Shown one piece after another: positions 13,932 to 20,874 of a stretch of 28,309 nt of DNA. The notes beneath the pieces were generated by a model that was not told the DNA's origin, made no database searches, and saw nothing but the letters and a program-made list of their open reading frames with translations. The stretch comes from Ruminococcus sp. CAG:488. GTDB taxonomy: Bacteria > Bacillota > Clostridia > Oscillospirales > Acutalibacteraceae. Made by a program: the position numbers and the translations under genes. The first letter of the stretch is position 1. Every line of letters starts with the position of its first letter. The stretch spans positions 20,245 to 48,553 of the forward strand of contig HF999641.1 in the NCBI GenBank assembly GCA_000434055.1, read 5' to 3'.

Positions 13932-13948
13932 GAAATTGCGTAAAATGA

Positions 13949-15187
13949 TTAGAACTTAGCGTTGAGGAGATTGATGCCGTCGATCTGTACATCGAAGTAC
14001 GGAGCCGAACGGAACTCTGACTCGTGGAAGTAGCCGTCCTTAACAGCCTCTGTGTCGCCTGTGAAGTTAGCGTCTGTGTCAACGTCTGCCATGTAGCTTG
14101 TGAGCTTACCGTTAGCGTCAACCTTAGCGTTCTTGTTCTTGTCGGCAGAAACAGTTACTGTGAATGTGCTTGTATCGAATACGTGAATTGTGCCCTTATC
14201 AAGCTGAGCCTTAACCTCGTCGATCTTAGCCTGTGTATCCTTAGCGGCAGCCTTGCCGTTTACTTCTGTAAGAACAACAGAGTTTGTTGCAAGAGTACCT
14301 GTCCAGTCTGTGTCGATTGCCTTACCGTCCTGAGCGCACTTGATCATGTACTCGAAGTACGGCTCCCAGTTGATTCTGGAAGAAACGATGAATGTGTTCG
14401 GGCAAGCTGAGAGTGTGCTTCCGTTGTAAGAAACGTTCGGAACACCTGCTGTCTCACAAGCTGTCGGAGCACCCATTGAGTCAGCGTGCTGGCTGATGAG
14501 CTTACAACCGTTGTTGATGAGCTTTGTTGCAGCTTCCTTCTCAAGAGCCTCATCGTACCATGAACCTGTGAACTGAACATCCATTGTTACTGTCGGGCAA
14601 ACTGACTTTGCACCGAGATAGAATGAAGTATAGCCGGAGATAACCTCAGCATATGTGAAAGCGCCGACATAACCCATCTTAGCGTCCTTAGCATCGAACT
14701 TGCCTGCTGCGATCATTTCATTGAGCTTGAGACCTGCAGCAACACCTGCAAGGTAACGTCCCTCATAGATCGAAGCGAAAGCGTTGTGGTAGTTAGCGAG
14801 CTTCTCGGTGTGAGCCTTAGTACCTGTAGCGTGGCAGAACTGAACGTTCGGGAACTCCTTAGCTGCCTTTATCATGAAATCCTCATGACCGAAGCTGTCA
14901 GCGAAAACAACTGTGCATCCCTTGTCAACAAGATCTGCTGCTGCATCGTAGCAAGCATTCTGCTCGGGAATATTTGTCTTCTTGATGATCTCTACGCCCA
15001 TCTTCTTGCAAGCTTCCTCAGCGCCTGTCATAAAGTTGTTGTCGTAGGTTGAGTTCTCGTCATGCAGGAAAATGAATCCTACCTTGAGCTTCTTTTCAGT
15101 GTCGTTGCCGCCGTCCTTCTTGGTGCCGCAAGCTGCGAATGAAAAGACCATTGCGATTGCCATGAGAATTGCGAGAATCTTTTTCAT
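13949..15187 (-). CDS. BMP/PnrA-family nucleoside-binding lipoprotein
   Basis: The 412-residue precursor has a lipoprotein signal peptide (MKKILAILMAIAMVFSFAAC, lipobox FAAC, lipidated Cys20). The mature part follows the BMP fold: LKVGFIFLHDENSTYDNNFM, then VVFADSFGHEDFMIKAA and GRYLAGVAAGL. BMP proteins are the extracytoplasmic receptors of nucleoside ABC importers, which fits the ATPase and two permeases downstream. The start at 15187 is chosen because GGAGGAAG lies 8 nt upstream and the signal peptide begins there; 11 upstream in-frame codons are untranslated leader. The xpt stop is 49 nt away on the same strand, suggesting shared transcription. The protein is longer than a typical ~350-residue BMP, with extra sequence near the C-terminus. 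Confidence 0.92.
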   Translation of the reverse strand: MKKILAILMAIAMVFSFAACGTKKDGGNDTEKKLKVGFIFLHDENSTYDNNFMTGAEEACKKMGVEIIKKTNIPEQNACYDAAADLVDKGCTVVFADSFGHEDFMIKAAKEFPNVQFCHATGTKAHTEKLANYHNAFASIYEGRYLAGVAAGLKLNEMIAAGKFDAKDAKMGYVGAFTYAEVISGYTSFYLGAKSVCPTVTMDVQFTGSWYDEALEKEAATKLINNGCKLISQHADSMGAPTACETAGVPNVSYNGSTLSACPNTFIVSSRINWEPYFEYMIKCAQDGKAIDTDWTGTLATNSVVLTEVNGKAAAKDTQAKIDEVKAQLDKGTIHVFDTSTFTVTVSADKNKNAKVDANGKLTSYMADVDTDANFTGDTEAVKDGYFHESEFRSAPYFDVQIDGINLLNAKF

Positions 15188-15236
15188 GTGTTCTTCCTCC
15201 AAATTTTTAATATATAGCATTTTTTTGCTACCGAGG

Positions 15237-15812
15237 TTATTTGCAGAATGTTATCTTGCCGTCATCGGTCATGGACTCGATTCTTGCCAGCGATTCGACA
15301 CGAACGCCCTCACTGCGAATGAGATCTCCGCCCTGCTGAAACGCTTTTTCGATAACTATTCCTGCTCCGACGATTTGAGCGCCCGCAGACTTAATCAGCT
15401 CGATAAGTCCGTTGAGAGCACAGCCCTGTGCGAGGAAATCGTCGATGATGAGAATTCTATCATCCTTATTAAGGAATTCCTGCGAGACGATAACGTCATA
15501 CGTCTTGCCGTGGGTAAATGATTTGATCGGCGTCGAATAAACATCGGCAGCGATATTCTTGCCCAGTGTTTTCTTGGCAAAGACAACAGGAACATGAAAA
15601 TACTGCGCAGTGATGCAGGCAATTCCAATGCCGGATGCCTCAATCGTAAAGATCTTGTTCACTCCGCAGTCCTTAAAAAGTCTATAAAACTCCTTGCCGA
15701 TCTCATTTATCAGCTCTACGTCTACCTGGTGGTTAAGAAAACTATCAACTTTCAGAACATTACCCGGAAATACCTTTCCGTCTTTAAGAATTCTTTCTTC
15801 AAGAAGCTGCAT
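15237..15812 (-). CDS. xpt: Xanthine phosphoribosyltransferase
   Basis: The 191-residue protein starts MQLLEERILKDGKVFPGNVL and ends DGKITFCK, matching Xpt in length and order. The type I phosphoribosyltransferase PRPP loop is ILIIDDFLAQGCALNG (120-135), with the substrate region IEASGIGIA at 58-66. It converts xanthine and PRPP to XMP in purine salvage. The start at 15812 is supported by GGAGGG 6-7 nt upstream; 23 upstream in-frame codons run into the riboswitch terminator. It is preceded by a guanine riboswitch, the classical arrangement for xpt. Downstream is the nucleoside-binding lipoprotein. Confidence 0.95.
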   Translation of the reverse strand: MQLLEERILKDGKVFPGNVLKVDSFLNHQVDVELINEIGKEFYRLFKDCGVNKIFTIEASGIGIACITAQYFHVPVVFAKKTLGKNIAADVYSTPIKSFTHGKTYDVIVSQEFLNKDDRILIIDDFLAQGCALNGLIELIKSAGAQIVGAGIVIEKAFQQGGDLIRSEGVRVESLARIESMTDDGKITFCK

Positions 15813-15825
15813 TTCAAACCCTCCG

Positions 15826-15860
15826 AAATAAAATAAGCAGCAGGGAACAAGCCCTACCGC
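15826..15860 (-). terminator. Riboswitch expression platform: intrinsic terminator before xpt
   Basis: On the minus strand GCGGTAGGG (15852-15860) pairs with CCCTGCTGC (15837-15845) around CTTGTT, followed by TTATTTTATTT. It lies between the aptamer and the xpt RBS, so ligand binding should favour termination. This is inferred from the known xpt mechanism. Confidence 0.8.
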
Positions 15861-15909
15861 CGAAAGACCGATCAACAACATATTGTATTCAAAACGCTGT
15901 CAATCATCT

Positions 15910-15975
15910 ACCAATAGTGACAGTTACGGCACTGTCGTAGAGACTGCCGGGCCTTTTATCCGGCAATATATCGGC
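15910..15975 (-). promoter_or_regulatory. Guanine (purine) riboswitch aptamer upstream of xpt
   Basis: Read on the minus strand, P1 is GCCGATA (15969-15975) with TATTGGT (15910-15916). P2 is TGCCGG/CCGGCA with loop ATAAAAGGC. J2/3 is AGTCTCTAC, close to the consensus AGTTTCTAC. P3 is GACAGT/ACTGTC with loop GCCGTA, and J3/1 is ACTAT. The C in J3/1 corresponds to C74, which specifies guanine-type ligands. The aptamer is 66 nt, the normal size. Confidence 0.9.
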
Positions 15976-16019
15976 AATATAATATTCTTAAGTATCGTCA
16001 ATACTCTGGCGACAGTTAT

Positions 16020-16047
16020 ATTTTAACACATTATCAACATTTGTCAA
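16020..16047 (-). promoter_or_regulatory. Sigma-A promoter of the xpt riboswitch transcript
   Basis: On the minus strand TTGACA (16042-16047), a 16-nt spacer and TAAAAT (16020-16025). It gives a leader of about 200 nt containing the whole aptamer and terminator. Confidence 0.7.
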
Positions 16048-16163
16048 CACTATACGACAACAAATCATTTTTCTCTTATAAGCATGCTTTTTGTCTATTA
16101 TCAACAATATTTTTCTTAAAATTTTATTCACATATTTTTTACATTCCGAATGTTACGTATTTA

Positions 16164-16192
16164 TTGCATTAAATCATTCAATGTGATAAAAT
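16164..16192 (+). promoter_or_regulatory. Possible promoter for the orphan ABC ATPase
   Basis: TTGCAT (16164-16169), a 17-nt spacer and TAAAAT (16187-16192) would give a leader of about 165 nt. A second TATAAT at 16332-16337 lacks a good -35. Either could be used. Confidence 0.45.
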
Positions 16193-16363
16193 ATCATTGA
16201 TTTAAGAATTATTATAATTCGCCGGTTTTCCACCCTGTCTCCTTTTATAATGAGTTAAAGGGACGCGGCTCAAAAAAGCAGGAACAGATAAAAAGCTCCG
16301 CATTTTTCAGGTAAGCAGCATTGCTCTGCGGTATAATATAAATAATGTATCCGAGGTATAATC

Positions 16364-17077
16364 ATGTCACATCTTATTGAACTAAAAAACGCATACAAAA
16401 TATATAATCCGGGTGAGAATGAGGTTCGAGCGCTCGACGGAGTTGATCTGGAAATTGACCAAGGCGATTTTGTTGCAATTGTCGGTCATTCCGGTTCGGG
16501 AAAATCAACGCTTATGAATATGCTCGGTCTGCTTGACGTTGTGACAAGCGGAACATACATTCTCAACGGCAAGGACGTTTCCGACATGGACGACGACGAG
16601 CTGAGCAGTATACGGAATCTTGAAATCGGCTTCATTTTTCAGGGCTTCAACCTTATTCCGAGCCTTACGGCTCAAGGCAACGTTGAACTGCCGCTGATAT
16701 ACAGAGGTATGAAGGCCGAGCAGCGCCATGAGCTCTCCGAAGCGGCGCTCAAAAGAGTCGGTCTTGAAAAGCGAATGGATCACCTGCCAAATCAAATGTC
16801 GGGCGGACAGCAGCAGAGAGTTGCCATTGCACGTGCTCTTGCCGCAAAGCCGCCGATTATACTCGCCGATGAGCCTACGGGTAATCTTGATTCAAATTCC
16901 GGCAAAGATGTAATGCGTATAATCAATGAGCTTTGGGCGGAGGGAAAAACTATAATCCTTATCACACATGATGATTCGATTGCCGAAACCGCCCATCGCA
17001 TAATCAGGATAAGTGACGGAAAAATAGTTGAGGATTATGTCAACGAAAACATCACACCCGAAAGCAATTTAAAATAA
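16364..17077 (+). CDS. ABC transporter ATP-binding protein, MacB/LolD type, without adjacent permease
   Basis: The 237-residue single-domain ATPase has Walker A GHSGSGKS (41-48), Q-loop FIFQGFNLIPSL, signature MSGGQQQRVAIARAL (~144-158), Walker B ILADEPTGNLD (~165-175) and the H-loop in LITHDD. The FQGFNLIPSLTAQGNVELPL segment places it in the MacB/LolD/FtsE-like group that works with FtsX-fold permeases in export or envelope processes. RBS CGAGG lies 7 nt before the ATG. No permease flanks it: the next gene is glmS and the upstream gene is divergent. It could serve a permease elsewhere, possibly with the BceRS-like system 7 kb away, but this is speculation. Confidence 0.88.
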   Translation: MSHLIELKNAYKIYNPGENEVRALDGVDLEIDQGDFVAIVGHSGSGKSTLMNMLGLLDVVTSGTYILNGKDVSDMDDDELSSIRNLEIGFIFQGFNLIPSLTAQGNVELPLIYRGMKAEQRHELSEAALKRVGLEKRMDHLPNQMSGGQQQRVAIARALAAKPPIILADEPTGNLDSNSGKDVMRIINELWAEGKTIILITHDDSIAETAHRIIRISDGKIVEDYVNENITPESNLK

Positions 17078-17203
17078 CAAAGGACCGTGTTAACGAATAC
17101 TTGTAACCCTATCAACAGCAAGTTAGCGGTAGGCAGTGATCAAGATATAAAATTCGTTAAATTTAATTTAAAAAACATTAAACCGAAAAAAGGATAATAT
17201 GTC

Positions 17204-17248
17204 ACCCTCTGCATAGAATAGAAATATATCTATTTCTGTGAAGAGGGT
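17204..17248 (+). promoter_or_regulatory. Hairpin that masks the glmS ribosome binding site
   Basis: ACCCTCT (17204-17210) pairs with AGAGGGT (17242-17248), which is the glmS Shine-Dalgarno. An inner stem AGAAATA/TATTTCT (17220-17226, 17231-17237) closes the structure. The arrangement would limit translation unless opened. No glmS ribozyme core was recognised in this leader. Confidence 0.5.
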
Positions 17249-17254
17249 TTTGTT

Positions 17255-19048
17255 ATGTGCGGAATTATGGGCTACATCGGCGATGAAAACGCAACCGACA
17301 TCATTATTTCGGGTCTTGAAGAGCTTGAATACAGGGGCTATGACTCGGCAGGTCTTGCCGTCTGTGACGGGAAAGAAATCAAAACCGTCAAGGTTGTCGG
17401 CAGTCCGTCGGGACTTCGTGAAGAGGCGGACGGTATAAAGGGTAAAATCGGAATCGGTCACACACGCTGGGCGACTCACGGTGCACCCACGGTTGTCAAC
17501 GCGCACCCGCACACAAGTCAAAGCGGACTTTTCACCGTTGTGCACAACGGCATAATCGAGAACTACTCAGCGTTAAAAAACGAGCTTATCGAAAAGGGCT
17601 TTAGATTCATAAGCGACACCGACACCGAGGTTATTGCTCAAATGCTCGAATATCTCTATAACGGCGATCTCAAGGGAACCGTCGGTGCAGCTCTTTCACG
17701 CTTCAAGGGTTCATATGCCCTTGCGATAATGTGCCGTGATTACCCCGACTGCATTGTTTGCGCCAAGCTGTCCAGTCCACTGTTTGCAGGCATTTCAAGC
17801 GGCTGCGTTTATCTTGCGAGTGATGTTTCCGCCATTGCGACAAAAAGTGACAGAATTTTCAGAGTTAATGACGGTGAAATCGGTCTTTTAAAAAAAGAAG
17901 GTCTGAAGGTTTTCGACCTTGACGGCTGTCGAATAAGAAAGAGCGAAATCAAGCTCAAAAGTGCGGAACGCAGCTCAGATAAGCTCGGCTATAAGCATTA
18001 TATGCTCAAGGAAATAATGGAACAGCCGGCGGCGATCAGGCGCACTCTTTCGGAAATCATCGGCGAGACCGGCAGGCTGAAATTCAAGGGGCTTCGCATG
18101 ACGAGGGCAGAAATCAATGCGCTCGACCACGTTGTTTTCGTTGCCTGCGGCTCGGCTTACCATGTCGGCGCAGTCGGCGCATACGCCTGCGAACGGCTCT
18201 TTAAACGTCATTCTCAGGCAGTTATCGCATCGGAATTTCGCTATATGCACCCTCATCTTAACGAAAAGACGCTTGTTATAATCATCAGCCAGAGCGGTGA
18301 AACAGCAGACACGCTTGCCGCCATGCGAATAGCTCAGGAAAAAGGAGCAAAGGTCATCGGCATAGTCAATGTTGAAAACAGCACGATAGCTCAGGAGTGC
18401 AAAAACGTTGTTCTGACCAAGGCCGGCAGGGAAATTGCAGTTGCGACGACCAAGGCATATTCCGCCCAGCTCGCCGTTGTTTATGCCCTTGCAATTCGCC
18501 TTGCCGAGGCAGACGGAGCAATCAGCCGCCGTGAAGCCGCAGAGCTTGTAGAGGAGCTGAAGTCAATACCCGATAAAATCGAAGCAATACTTTCCGACGC
18601 CGAAAAAATCAAACCCTTTGCTGACATTGCCGATCAATCGGACTATATCTGCTTCATCGGCAGGGGCGTTGACTACTGTGCGGCAATGGAGGCATCACTG
18701 AAGCTCAAAGAAATTTCATATATTCCGTGCGAAGCTTATGCCGCAGGAGAATTGAAGCACGGAACTATTTCCTTAATAGACAGGAACAGTCTGACCGTTG
18801 CGCTGTGCTGCGTCGATGAGCTGAAAAGTAAAACTATATCAAATATTAACGAGGTCAAGGCGAGAAACAGCAGAACAGTAACCGTTTCAACCGAAGGCGG
18901 CGATATAACCGTACCCGATGCGCCCGACCTTTTCATGCCGATGCTTGAGGTCATTCCGATGCAGCTTTTGGCATACCATACCGCACTCAAAAGGGGCTGT
19001 CCGATCGACAAGCCGAGGAACCTTGCAAAGAGTGTGACGGTGGAGTGA
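17255..19048 (+). CDS. glmS: Glutamine--fructose-6-phosphate aminotransferase (isomerizing)
   Basis: The 597-residue protein has the full family length. Cys2 after the initiator Met (MCGIMGYIGDENATDI) is the N-terminal nucleophile of the class II glutamine amidotransferase domain, and HTRWATHGAPT is the usual glutaminase loop. Two SIS sugar-isomerase domains follow (about 280-420 and 450-590), with SQSGETADTLAAM, the EASLKLKEISY segment and the conserved C-terminus DKPRNLAKSVTVE. It makes glucosamine-6-phosphate, the first step to UDP-GlcNAc for peptidoglycan. The RBS AGAGGG is 7 nt before the ATG and is part of a hairpin. It appears monocistronic, 177 nt after the ATPase gene. Confidence 0.97.
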   Translation: MCGIMGYIGDENATDIIISGLEELEYRGYDSAGLAVCDGKEIKTVKVVGSPSGLREEADGIKGKIGIGHTRWATHGAPTVVNAHPHTSQSGLFTVVHNGIIENYSALKNELIEKGFRFISDTDTEVIAQMLEYLYNGDLKGTVGAALSRFKGSYALAIMCRDYPDCIVCAKLSSPLFAGISSGCVYLASDVSAIATKSDRIFRVNDGEIGLLKKEGLKVFDLDGCRIRKSEIKLKSAERSSDKLGYKHYMLKEIMEQPAAIRRTLSEIIGETGRLKFKGLRMTRAEINALDHVVFVACGSAYHVGAVGAYACERLFKRHSQAVIASEFRYMHPHLNEKTLVIIISQSGETADTLAAMRIAQEKGAKVIGIVNVENSTIAQECKNVVLTKAGREIAVATTKAYSAQLAVVYALAIRLAEADGAISRREAAELVEELKSIPDKIEAILSDAEKIKPFADIADQSDYICFIGRGVDYCAAMEASLKLKEISYIPCEAYAAGELKHGTISLIDRNSLTVALCCVDELKSKTISNINEVKARNSRTVTVSTEGGDITVPDAPDLFMPMLEVIPMQLLAYHTALKRGCPIDKPRNLAKSVTVE

Positions 19049-19075
19049 TAAATCGGTGGTAAGCTTATATTTGTT

Positions 19076-19112
19076 TTGGATCGGTGTGGGCATTGACCCC
19101 CTACGAAATGTG
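19076..19112. repeat. GGTCGATG-type hairpin unit, diverged copy
   Basis: GGATCGGTGTGGGCATTGAC is followed by CCCCTACG and matches 20566-20597 at most positions. The stem keeps pairing through G-T changes around TGGG. Confidence 0.55.
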
Positions 19113-19296
19113 TCTTTATCTAACCTCACCTTAGCACCATGAAGCCTGAAAAAATTCATTTTTCTTGTACAAGTTTTTTTCCTCCCACACAGATATGCCG
19201 AGATAAATTTCTGCAACTCCGGCAGCCATTTAACAAAATTTTCTCAACAATTATGTTTTTATTATACTCATTATACAAAATAATCACCTGTGTTTA

Positions 19297-19326
19297 TTGA
19301 CAAGCACCCGATCTCGGTTGTATAAT
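19297..19326 (+). promoter_or_regulatory. Sigma-A promoter of the metallophosphoesterase gene
   Basis: TTGACA (19297-19302), an 18-nt spacer and TATAAT (19321-19326). Both hexamers are perfect, and the ATG is 35 nt downstream. Confidence 0.8.
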
Positions 19327-19360
19327 TATAGAGAATAAAAATACAACGGAGGCAGACTCT

Positions 19361-20506
19361 ATGAAAAAAGAACCTTTGCGTTTTAATAAAGACGGGAAAT
19401 TTAAAATTATGCTTATCGGAGATCTTCATGAATACTACGACATGAAGAGCGACAATGCTGCGGCAAAGGTTGACGACACTCTCAATCTTCTTACGAAAGC
19501 CGTCAGCGAGCTGGAGCCTGACTTTGTTATCTATCTCGGCGACAATGCGAGAGCTGCAACCGAGAGTCAGATGAGATCCATCATCAGCCGTATAACCTAC
19601 CCCGTCTCGGTCAACGAGATTCCGTTTGACCTTGTTTTCGGAAATCACGACCGTGAGTGCGACGTTCCGCTTAAAACTCAGCTCAAGCTCTATCAGGAGC
19701 ATGATAACTGCTATGCATTCAATACGGACGACAGCATTTCGGGCTGTGGCAACCACAATATAATCATCAAATCGCACGACGGCGAAAAAGATATGTTCAA
19801 CCTTTGGCTTATTGACAGTCATAATCTTTATGAGGATCGCTCAAAGTCATATTACGATGTTGTCCACGAGGATCAGCTTGAATGGTACAAAAAGACTGCA
19901 AAGGAGCTTGCGGAAAAGAATGGCGGCAAGCCTATCCCCTCCCTCGTTTTCCAGCACATTCCGGTTCCCGAGGAATATGAGCTTCTCAGAGAAGCCAAGC
20001 CATATGAGAGACTTGACAGCGTTCAGGGACACAAGACCTACAGCAACAAGTATTATGTTCTCAAACCGCAGGTTGAAGGCTACCTCGGCGAGGCCCCTGC
20101 TGTTCCGGATTTCAACGGCGGCGAGTTTGCCTCATGGAAAGAGACAGGTGACGTTCTCGGAGCATTCTTCGGCCACGATCATATGAACGACTTTGTCGGC
20201 TTTGTTGACGGAATCATGCTCGGTCAGTGCAAGACAGCAAGCTTCCGAGTTTACACCGACGGCTGCCGGCCGGGCGTAAGAATGATAACTCTTGATGAAA
20301 ACAACATTGAAAACGTTCAGACAAAGATGTATCATTTTAAGGATTTCGGACTCAAGAGTAAGAGCCTTGACCCGTACATGAGACACGTTACCGACAGGCA
20401 GGATATGAAGCTGAAGGTTTACGGCACTGCAATCGGAACGGTTGCGGCTGTTACTGCGGCGGCTGTTGCGGTAAATAAGGTTTCAAAGGCGAAAAAGAAG
20501 AAATAA
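19361..20506 (+). CDS. Calcineurin-like metallophosphoesterase with C-terminal hydrophobic segment
   Basis: The 381-residue protein carries the five metal-binding motifs of the family: GDLH (20-23), GDN (60-62), GNHDRE (94-99), QHIP (~197-200) and GHDH (~270-273). The fold most resembles the purple-acid-phosphatase-like branch that acts on phosphoesters; the substrate cannot be read from sequence. There is no signal peptide. The C-terminus has an Ala/Val-rich hydrophobic stretch (GTAIGTVAAVTAAAVAV) followed by a basic tail (KVSKAKKKK), which could be a tail anchor. RBS GGAGG is 8 nt before the ATG. It has its own promoter and terminator, so it is monocistronic. Confidence 0.88.
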   Translation: MKKEPLRFNKDGKFKIMLIGDLHEYYDMKSDNAAAKVDDTLNLLTKAVSELEPDFVIYLGDNARAATESQMRSIISRITYPVSVNEIPFDLVFGNHDRECDVPLKTQLKLYQEHDNCYAFNTDDSISGCGNHNIIIKSHDGEKDMFNLWLIDSHNLYEDRSKSYYDVVHEDQLEWYKKTAKELAEKNGGKPIPSLVFQHIPVPEEYELLREAKPYERLDSVQGHKTYSNKYYVLKPQVEGYLGEAPAVPDFNGGEFASWKETGDVLGAFFGHDHMNDFVGFVDGIMLGQCKTASFRVYTDGCRPGVRMITLDENNIENVQTKMYHFKDFGLKSKSLDPYMRHVTDRQDMKLKVYGTAIGTVAAVTAAAVAVNKVSKAKKKK

Positions 20507-20516
20507 TCGGACATAC

Positions 20517-20548
20517 TAAGACTGAGGCTTCGGCTTCAGTCTTTTTTT
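20517..20548 (+). terminator. Terminator after the metallophosphoesterase
   Basis: Stem AAGACTGA-GGC pairs with GCT-TCAGTCTT around TTCG, then a run of T. Confidence 0.9.
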
Positions 20549-20565
20549 AACGGGTACAACGATGA

Positions 20566-20597
20566 CCTTGGGTCGATGTGGGCATCGACCCCTACGG
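20566..20597. repeat. GGTCGATG-type hairpin unit, best copy
   Basis: GGTCGATG-TGGG-CATCGACC is a perfect 8-bp stem, preceded by CCTTG and followed by CCTACGG. Homologous units are at 13466 and 19076. Confidence 0.75.
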
Positions 20598-20614
20598 ATT
20601 GTGCCTTTATCACT

Positions 20615-20664
20615 CCCTCAGTCACGACACAAGGTCGTGCCAGTTCCCCCGGAGGAGGAGCCCA
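20615..20664. repeat. CTCAGTCACG-type repeat unit 3
   Basis: CCCTCAGTCACGAC followed by ACAAGGTCGTGCCAG, then a CCCCCGGAGGAGGAG segment. The stem is CACGAC/GTCGTG here versus CACGG/CCGTG at 13697, a paired change that keeps the hairpin. Confidence 0.75.
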
Positions 20665-20698
20665 CGCTTTAATCAAATTTCTGCTGACATTTTTCTTG

Positions 20699-20739
20699 TC
20701 TCCCCTGCATGGGAGGCTTCGGCGGGTTGTGCCGAAGTC
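20699..20739. repeat. GC-rich double hairpin in the corA upstream region
   Basis: TCTCCCC-TGCAT-GGGAG and CTTCGGC-GGGTT-GTGCCGAAG lie back to back. They sit in the same repeat block as the CTCAGTCACG units. Confidence 0.55.
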
Positions 20740-20777
20740 GGAAGAGTTAAAATAAAACTCATCGAGCTTTTTAAAAA

Positions 20778-20820
20778 CCTCAGTCAGCTTCACTGTCCGG
20801 CTCCCCTAAATGGGAACCGA
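20778..20820. repeat. CTCAGTCACG-type repeat unit 4, diverged
   Basis: CCTCAGTCAGCTTCACTG continues to GGCTCCCCTAAATGGGAAC. It keeps the CTCAGTCA head and the CTCCCC hairpin but the first stem is degraded. Confidence 0.5.
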
Positions 20821-20874
20821 GTTAAATTTCTGCCGACCTTAAATACATACCAAATTTCAACTCTCGGTGATGCT

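Larger units (their letters stand above)
13370..13948. repeat. Intergenic block of palindromic repeats inside the transporter cluster
   Basis: This 579-bp gap has no credible gene. In order it holds an inverted repeat GGTAAAC/GTTTACC (13441-13469), a GGTCG...CGACC unit (13466-13497), a perfect 27-bp palindrome (13548-13574), a second CCTCCCCTTG/CAAGGGGAGG palindrome (13629-13651), two related 48-bp CTCAGTCACG units (13697-13744, 13779-13826) and a terminator-like hairpin (13906-13931). Related units recur at 19.1 and 20.6-20.8 kb. Confidence 0.75.
19049..19360. other. Intergenic region after glmS
   Basis: 312 bp with no gene. It contains a diverged GGTCGATG-type repeat (19076-19112), AT-rich sequence, and the promoter and RBS of the phosphoesterase. 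No clear intrinsic terminator for glmS was recognised. Confidence 0.6.

Noticed and set aside
15813..15881. Extended N-terminus of Xpt
   Set aside because: The 23 extra codons lie in the riboswitch terminator; GGAGGG before 15812 and family length support the shorter protein.
17078..17254. glmS ribozyme
   Set aside because: The conserved core (such as AGCGCC and the GGGCAAC-like segments) was not found in this 177-bp leader; only an SD-masking hairpin is visible.
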